Below are positions 53,676-58,239 of a stretch of DNA of 58,239 bases, piece after piece (position 1 is the stretch's first letter; every line of letters begins with the position of its first letter). A program made the translations under genes and the position numbers. This DNA comes from Neolewinella aquimaris (GTDB lineage: Bacteria > Bacteroidota > Bacteroidia > Chitinophagales > Saprospiraceae), in the NCBI RefSeq assembly GCF_014197245.1, contig NZ_JACIFF010000002.1, positions 1 through 58,239 on the forward strand. Direction: 5' to 3'. A model generated the notes under the pieces. The model was not told the origin of the DNA. It did no database searches and was given only the letters and a program-made list of their open reading frames with translations.

Positions 53676-54571
53676 TCAAACAGGCTGCTCGCAACCCGGT
53701 AGGTATTTGCGTGACCCTCGATGATGGTCGCCAGCCGCTCGCTGTACCCCCCTCCCATACTGATGGCAACCGGAATACGGCGGTCGCGACAGGATTCCAG
53801 TACGTAACGGTCCCGCTCCCTGCACCCCGTCAGACTCATCGCGAGGCGACCGAGTTTATCGGTGGCCAGTACGTCTACCCCACTGAGGTAGAATACGATG
53901 TCGGGCCGTAGCCCGTCCAGTAACCCCGGTAAGTGACCGCGCAGGGTATCGAGGTAGATGGCATCACCCGTCCCGTCGGGTAGTCCAATGTCCAGATCGG
54001 ACTTTTCCTTTCGCACGGGATAGTTGCGCGCGCCGTGCATACTGAAGGTGAACACCCGGGGTTCGTTGGCGAAAATTCGTGCGCTACCGTTGCCCTGGTG
54101 TACGTCGAGATCGACAATGAGCGCGCTGGAAATTTCTCCGGTATGGAGCAATTCGTTGGCCGCGATTGCGATGTCGTTGAAGACGCAGAATCCCTCCCCC
54201 CGGTCCGCGAAAGCGTGATGGGTGCCGCCGGCGACGTTGAGCGCCACGCCATCCTGCCTGGCGTAACGGGCACAGTCGAGGGTTCCCTGGGCAATCACCC
54301 GGCCACGTGCGATCAGTTCCGGGCGCATAGGAAAACCGATGGCGCGGGTCTCCTTTGCCGTCAGCGTATTGGTCCGCAGCTTGCTCCAGTACGCTTCCGT
54401 ATGGGTGCGCAGAATTGCCTCCTCGGTCAGGGGTTCAGCGGTGAAGAACTGACTTTCCGAGAGGGTTCCCTCGTACAGCAGTTGCTCGGGTAGCAGGGTG
54501 TACTTCTCCATCGGGAAGCGGTGCTTCGGAGGGAGGCGGTAACGGTAAATCGGACTGTACGCAACGCGCAT
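53672..54571 (-). CDS. Histone deacetylase family protein (class II-like amidohydrolase)
   Basis: A 299-residue arginase-fold zinc hydrolase that may act on acetylated lysines, polyamines or acetoin-related small molecules. The paired histidines are His118/His119 in GGTHHAFADRGEGFC, zinc ligands are Asp156 and His158 in DLDVHQGNG, a third Asp is at 233 in SGVDVLATDKLG, and the GGGY motif with the catalytic Tyr is near residue 280. It follows the periplasmic-binding-fold lipoprotein gene by 3 bases, hence the same operon as guaA. No histone exists here, so the substrate is open. Confidence 0.93.
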   Translation of the reverse strand: MRVAYSPIYRYRLPPKHRFPMEKYTLLPEQLLYEGTLSESQFFTAEPLTEEAILRTHTEAYWSKLRTNTLTAKETRAIGFPMRPELIARGRVIAQGTLDCARYARQDGVALNVAGGTHHAFADRGEGFCVFNDIAIAANELLHTGEISSALIVDLDVHQGNGSARIFANEPRVFTFSMHGARNYPVRKEKSDLDIGLPDGTGDAIYLDTLRGHLPGLLDGLRPDIVFYLSGVDVLATDKLGRLAMSLTGCRERDRYVLESCRDRRIPVAISMGGGYSERLATIIEGHANTYRVASSLFD

Positions 54572-54574
54572 TCC

Positions 54575-56089
54575 CTAGTTGACCCGCTTATAGGCGTAAT
54601 CCTGAAAGCGCAGGATGTTGACGAACTTGTTCTCGAAGCGATCGATGACCGCCTCCTCCAGGTCGGTCGCCGTGGCCGGTACGACCGCTACGGGAGAGAA
54701 CTGAAAGCTCGTATGCATCATGTCTTCCGGATTTCGCTCCAGCTCGAACTGGAACCGGGTACCGTAGCGGGCCGCCATACGGAAGAAGTAGGAGGTTACG
54801 TCGTAACCGATGAAGGCCTCGTCGCGCGGGAGGGCATTGTACCGTTCGTAAAACTTGCGGCGGAATTCGCGGACCTGCGAATTCAGGGGATCGATGAAAA
54901 CGCTGCTGCTGATGTGCACGTTGGCCCCTTCAATGAAGTCGGCGTTCAACCGTTCGAACTCGGCCCACTGGGGCAGGCCGTATACGGCAACATTGTCCCC
55001 GCCCTCGGCCGCGGTGGCCTGGTAGACCTGCCGCAGGAAATTGGATACGAACACCTCGTCTTCGTATACCGGCACCATGAATACGGTACGGCGGCCCCGT
55101 AGGTACTGCGACAGATCCGGCACCGCTCCGCTGATGATCATCTCTTCGAGCGGCTCTACCTGATCGTCGCCCGTAAGAAGTTTGTACTCGTCCTGGAAGT
55201 AAGCCAGTCGCGCCCGTTGTCCCGCCTGGGCGACCAGTACGATGCGGTCCGCTCCCTGGGTACGGAAGGCGTGGCCGAGTAGGCTGCGTAAGTGAGTTTC
55301 CAGGGTAGGATTTACCTGAATGTAGTTGGGGTTTGATTCCGTGATACCGGTGGCGGCGCTGTAAGGGGAGATCAGTACCTTTTCCTGTCCGCGGACGGCT
55401 TCGGCCAGTTGGGTTACCTGCTGTTTCAGGTAAGGGCCGATGATGAGCTGGGAACGTTGGTATTCGGGAGATTCGATGATCGATTCCACCTTGCGGGCAT
55501 TAGCCCGTGAATCCTGCACCCGCACGTCGAAACTGATATCCGGACTACGCAGTTCTTCCATTGCCAATTCCGCACCGCTGTAGAAATGCAGGGCCCAGAG
55601 CGAATTGGCGTCCAGGCGCTCGGTCTCCCCGCGGTAACGATCGGTAAGGAAGGGGAGCACGAAATCTACCCCGTAACCGGTGAGCAAGCGCGATCCATTC
55701 CGTCCGGTACCGGTCTGGCGTACGGGGGGAAGGCCGGGGGCCAGGGGTGTCGTAGCCGGTGGTGGCGTGTACGCGTGGCTGCCGTCCTCCACGATGGGCG
55801 GTGCATCCGCCGTTGCGTTTTCCTTCCACGTGACCGTGTCCATCGGTTCGGTGGGCGCATTGACGTAGATGTACGTTCCGGTTTCGGGATCGAATACGCG
55901 GCGGCTCTGAACGGGGTCGAGGTCGTCGCTGCCCCGGTCCGGGCGGGTACCGGTGGTGGGCCGGGTGGAGTCGACCGGGCGGAAGAGCTCGCAGGAAGTG
56001 GTCACCGTCGTCAGCAGCAGCGCCAGCAGACAGTAAAACAGGGCATTATTCCCACTCGATGGTAGCCGGCGGCTTGGTACTGATGTCAT
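54575..56089 (-). CDS. Periplasmic-binding-fold lipoprotein (type 1, LivJ/LpoA-like), no permease partner
   Basis: The 504-residue product has a lipoprotein signal with Cys33 in TVTTSC, a long low-complexity Pro/Thr/Asp linker (about 35-140), and a type 1 periplasmic binding domain (about 145-500) with [47 protein letters not shown] and [21 protein letters not shown]. Such folds serve as amino-acid binding proteins or, in LpoA, as activators of peptidoglycan synthases. No ABC transporter gene is adjacent, so a non-transport role is plausible. Its ATG lies 44 bases inside guaA and its stop is 3 bases before the HDAC-like gene. Confidence 0.87.
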   Translation of the reverse strand: MTSVPSRRLPSSGNNALFYCLLALLLTTVTTSCELFRPVDSTRPTTGTRPDRGSDDLDPVQSRRVFDPETGTYIYVNAPTEPMDTVTWKENATADAPPIVEDGSHAYTPPPATTPLAPGLPPVRQTGTGRNGSRLLTGYGVDFVLPFLTDRYRGETERLDANSLWALHFYSGAELAMEELRSPDISFDVRVQDSRANARKVESIIESPEYQRSQLIIGPYLKQQVTQLAEAVRGQEKVLISPYSAATGITESNPNYIQVNPTLETHLRSLLGHAFRTQGADRIVLVAQAGQRARLAYFQDEYKLLTGDDQVEPLEEMIISGAVPDLSQYLRGRRTVFMVPVYEDEVFVSNFLRQVYQATAAEGGDNVAVYGLPQWAEFERLNADFIEGANVHISSSVFIDPLNSQVREFRRKFYERYNALPRDEAFIGYDVTSYFFRMAARYGTRFQFELERNPEDMMHTSFQFSPVAVVPATATDLEEAVIDRFENKFVNILRFQDYAYKRVN

Positions 56090-57587
56090 AAACGACGCGG
56101 TTGATTCCTTTAACGTTATTGATGATGGCGCTGGACACGGCGGCCAGAAAATCGTAGGGCAGGTGGCTCCATTCGGCGGTCATGCCGTCCGTAGAGGTCA
56201 CGGCCCTCAACGCAACGGCCTGCTCGTATGTGCGCTCGTCGCCCATCACGCCGACCGATTGCACGGGAAGCAGGATGGTGCCCGCCTGCCAGACTTGGTC
56301 ATAGAGCCCGTATTCCCGCATTTTGTTGATGTAGATGGCATCGGCTTCCTGCAGCAAGTGCACCTTCGCCGGCGTGATGTCGCCCAGGATGCGAATGGCC
56401 AGTCCGGGACCCGGGAAAGGGTGACGGCCGATGAGGTGGGCCGGCATACCGAGTTCGGTACCGACGCGGCGCACCTCGTCCTTGAACAGGTTGCGCAGCG
56501 GCTCCACAATCTTGAGGCCCATTTTCTCGGGCAAGCCGCCGACGTTGTGGTGGCTCTTGATGGTTACCGAAGGACCGTGGACACTCACGCTCTCGATCAC
56601 GTCGGGATAGATAGTGCCCTGCGCCAGGTACTTGATGTTGGCCAGCTTTTTGGCTTCCCGTTCGAATACCTCTATAAAGACCCTTCCGATGGCCTTGCGC
56701 TTCAGTTCGGGATCGGATTCACCGGCGAGGGCGGAGTAAAATTCTTGTTTGGCATCGATGGCCGTGACGTTCAGGCCCATGCCTTCGTAGCTCCGCTCCA
56801 CCTCCTCGAATTCGCCCTTGCGCAGCAGGCCGTTATCGATGAAGAAGCAGAACAGGCGGTCGCCGATGGCCCGGTGCAGGAGCATGGCGGCAACGGAGCT
56901 GTCCACGCCACCGCTAAGTCCGAGCAGCACGCGTTCCTCCCCCACCCGCTCACGCAGGTCTTCCACCGTTTGCTCGATGAAGTGCGCCGGGGTCCAGTCG
57001 CCGGTACATCCCGCAATATTCATCACAAAGTTGCGGAGCAATTGACCGCCGTCCAGGGTGTGGTAAACCTCAGGGTGAAACTGAATGCAGTAGACGGGTG
57101 CTTCGAACCGGCCGTTGTCGCTGCCGAAGGCGGCCACTTCCACGTCGGCCGTAGAGGCCAGCAGCTCGAATCCTTCAGGGAGGTGCTGGATCGTATCACC
57201 GTGCGACATCCAGACCTGCGACCCGGTTTCTATGCTTTCGAATAGTCCATCGGACCTGCGTACCCGCCCTAAGTTGGCTTTGCCGTATTCCCGCTTAAGG
57301 CTGCGGCTTACCGTTCCTCCGTAGTAATCGGCGATGTACTGTGCGCCGTAGCAGATCCCGAGTACGGGTACTTTACCGATGAGGGCGTCCAGGTCGGGGC
57401 GGAGAGCCCGCTCTTCCTTGACGCTGAAGGGGCTACCGCTGAGGATGACCGCCCGGTAGCTTTCGTCGAGCTCCGGCACTTTGTTAAATGGGACGATCTC
57501 GCTGTATACGTTCAGTTCCCGAATTCGGCGGGCGATGAGTTGGGTATACTGGCTGCCAAAATCGAGGATGAGCACCTTTTCCGTCAT
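56046..57587 (-). CDS. guaA: GMP synthase (glutamine-hydrolysing)
   Basis: It aminates XMP to GMP. The 513-residue length is standard. The glutaminase domain has nucleophile Cys79 in GICYGAQ and the His171/Glu173 pair in QFHPEVYHT. The ATP pyrophosphatase domain has the P-loop SGGVDS (225-230), and the dimerisation domain ends in [13 protein letters not shown] 57587 is chosen over a frame reaching 57677 because [16 protein letters not shown] is the family start. A perfect -7 box (TATATTTG on the minus strand, 57593-57600) sits only 6 bases from the ATG. Confidence 0.98.
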   Translation of the reverse strand: MTEKVLILDFGSQYTQLIARRIRELNVYSEIVPFNKVPELDESYRAVILSGSPFSVKEERALRPDLDALIGKVPVLGICYGAQYIADYYGGTVSRSLKREYGKANLGRVRRSDGLFESIETGSQVWMSHGDTIQHLPEGFELLASTADVEVAAFGSDNGRFEAPVYCIQFHPEVYHTLDGGQLLRNFVMNIAGCTGDWTPAHFIEQTVEDLRERVGEERVLLGLSGGVDSSVAAMLLHRAIGDRLFCFFIDNGLLRKGEFEEVERSYEGMGLNVTAIDAKQEFYSALAGESDPELKRKAIGRVFIEVFEREAKKLANIKYLAQGTIYPDVIESVSVHGPSVTIKSHHNVGGLPEKMGLKIVEPLRNLFKDEVRRVGTELGMPAHLIGRHPFPGPGLAIRILGDITPAKVHLLQEADAIYINKMREYGLYDQVWQAGTILLPVQSVGVMGDERTYEQAVALRAVTSTDGMTAEWSHLPYDFLAAVSSAIINNVKGINRVVYDISTKPPATIEWE

Positions 57588-57592
57588 GGCCG

Positions 57593-57600
57593 CAAATATA
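57593..57600 (-). promoter_or_regulatory. Predicted -7 promoter element of guaA
   Basis: TATATTTG on the coding strand matches TAnnTTTG exactly. The expected transcription start falls at or next to the guaA ATG (57587), implying a leaderless or near-leaderless mRNA. No good -33 TTTG is seen at the usual distance. Confidence 0.45.
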
Positions 57601-57686
57601 GGCAAGGAGTTCGCTCCTCCTACCAGGGCGGGTGCGCGGGTGCCAGGTAATTCGGAAAAAGCAGGCCCAGTGGGCAAGCGCGATAC

Positions 57687-58007
57687 CTACATGTTACACT
57701 GGCAGTTCTCCAAACACTCGATGATCAGGCTCACGTCGCGCTCCTTCAGCGAGTACATCACGGACCGTCCGTCGCGCTTAGCACTAAGGATGCCCTTCAG
57801 CTTCATCGTCTGTAGGTGGTGGCTGACCAGTGACTGCTCGCTCTCCAGCGCATCGGTGATGCTGCTCACACTTAGGCGCGGATGCTGTTCGAGCAAGTGC
57901 ACGATACCGAGTCGCAGCGGGTGGGCAACGGTCTTCAGAATAAAGGCGATCCGTTCCAGCTTCTCGGCTTCCTGGGGATTAAGGACAGTAGGCTTTATTT
58001 CAGGCAC
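57687..58007 (-). CDS. ArsR family winged-helix transcriptional regulator
   Basis: A 106-residue repressor with the ArsR/SmtB fold: VAHPLRLGIVHLLEQ (28-41), recognition helix region EQSLVSHHLQTMKLKGIL (57-73), and wing AKRDGRSVMYSL (76-87). Three cysteines cluster in the C-terminal helix and tail (Cys98, Cys102, Cys104; CLENCQC), a candidate metal or thiol sensor site. The ELCVCD-type Cys pair of classic arsenic sensors in helix 3 is absent. It starts with GTG at 58007. The regulated gene is not evident; guaA lies 100 bases downstream on the same strand. Confidence 0.88.
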   Translation of the reverse strand: MPEIKPTVLNPQEAEKLERIAFILKTVAHPLRLGIVHLLEQHPRLSVSSITDALESEQSLVSHHLQTMKLKGILSAKRDGRSVMYSLKERDVSLIIECLENCQCNM

Positions 58008-58029
58008 GGCGCGAAAGAGTTGGTAAGGA

Positions 58030-58239
58030 GTGGACCTTTATACGCGTGGAGGGGGGGAAAGGTTGGGGGGGGTAGTACAGTAGTGGGGTAGTAAGGTAGG
58101 GGCACAAAAAAACCCGAAAAACCCACAACAGTAAAGCCCGACAACCGAAATTATAAATAAAAACTACCACAAAAAACAAACAAACAAACCCGCCCGGGCG
58201 GCGCCCCGGCCCCCACCCCAACCCACCCCCCAAACAGGC
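58030..58239. other. Low-complexity contig end, probably unreliable sequence
   Basis: After about 58030 the sequence turns into G-rich and then C/A-rich homopolymer runs (runs of G, AAAAAAA, CAAACAAACAAAC, then long C blocks) with no gene-like content. The composition and codon pattern differ sharply from the preceding DNA. This is typical of low-quality read ends at an assembly edge. No biological feature is called here. Confidence 0.7.

Noticed and set aside
58000..58233. A short minus-strand open frame at the right edge (Gly/Arg then aromatic-rich)
   Set aside because: It is translated from homopolymer and repeat sequence at a probable assembly artefact and overlaps the ArsR start.
1..58239. 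CRISPR arrays, insertion sequences, tRNA genes or attachment sites
   Set aside because: No regularly spaced repeats other than the short mraZ array, no transposase or integrase motif, and no cloverleaf-like segment were seen in the gaps between genes.

Overview
The window reads as chromosomal DNA of a Bacteroidota bacterium, probably a Saprospiria (Lewinella-like) lineage; the phylum is well supported and the lower rank is inference. The grounds are: several lipoproteins with Bacteroidota-type lipoboxes, a TonB receptor next to imelysin and DUF4856 proteins, a division and cell wall cluster with a PASTA-tailed FtsI and a FtsZ ending in NSFLHDNVD, near absence of Shine-Dalgarno sites, and several TAnnTTTG-like boxes of the Bacteroidota promoter type. 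Base composition is moderately GC-rich except in the first 1.65 kb, which is visibly AT-richer.

Layout. 1-1656: an AAA ATPase plus DUF3226 (Toprim-like) gene pair, a possible defence module, lying directly upstream of sucC (1712-2914). 2977-7247 (minus): a lipoprotein and a single-chain pyruvate carboxylase. 7457-13572 (plus): a four-gene unit of DUF4856 lipoprotein, imelysin-like lipoprotein, HTTM (vitamin K carboxylase-like) membrane protein and TonB-dependent receptor, probably for iron uptake. 13573-17620 (minus): phosphoribosyltransferase, glycogen debranching enzyme, CoA-binding protein and MarC. 17819-21412 (minus): beta-oxidation pair fadA and fadN-like. 21507-25816 (minus): gpsA, YfhO-type membrane protein and lipoprotein. 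25877-27120 (minus): S4 RNA-binding protein, a small unknown protein and a GNAT acetyltransferase. 27261-28166 (plus): an exported metallo-beta-lactamase-fold hydrolase.

28277-34119 (plus) is a tightly coupled hexuronate catabolism and uptake operon: uxaC, kdgK, eda and TRAP transporter dctPQM. The oxidoreductase and dehydratase that link the isomerase to KDG are not in the window. An SDR enzyme, an OsmC protein and a tandem DUF302 lipoprotein follow.

36674-52172 (minus) is the dcw cluster in the order mraZ, rsmH, ftsL, ftsI, murE, mraY, murD, ftsW, murG, murC, ftsQ, ftsA, ftsZ. It ends in a clear intrinsic terminator and starts with a 10-bp-phased repeat array that looks like the MraZ operator. 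murF and ddl are not in it. After a 429-bp divergent intergenic region come crtZ (carotenoid hydroxylase) and a tail-anchored unknown protein (plus), then minus-strand HDAC-like deacetylase, orphan periplasmic-binding-fold lipoprotein and guaA (one operon in the order guaA, lipoprotein, HDAC), and an ArsR-type regulator. The last about 200 bases are low-complexity and look like an unreliable contig end.

No tRNA, rRNA, CRISPR array, insertion sequence or phage gene was recognised. The least explained parts are the AAA/DUF3226 pair, the DUF4856-imelysin-HTTM-receptor unit, the phased operator in front of mraZ and a strong hairpin between rsmH and ftsL.
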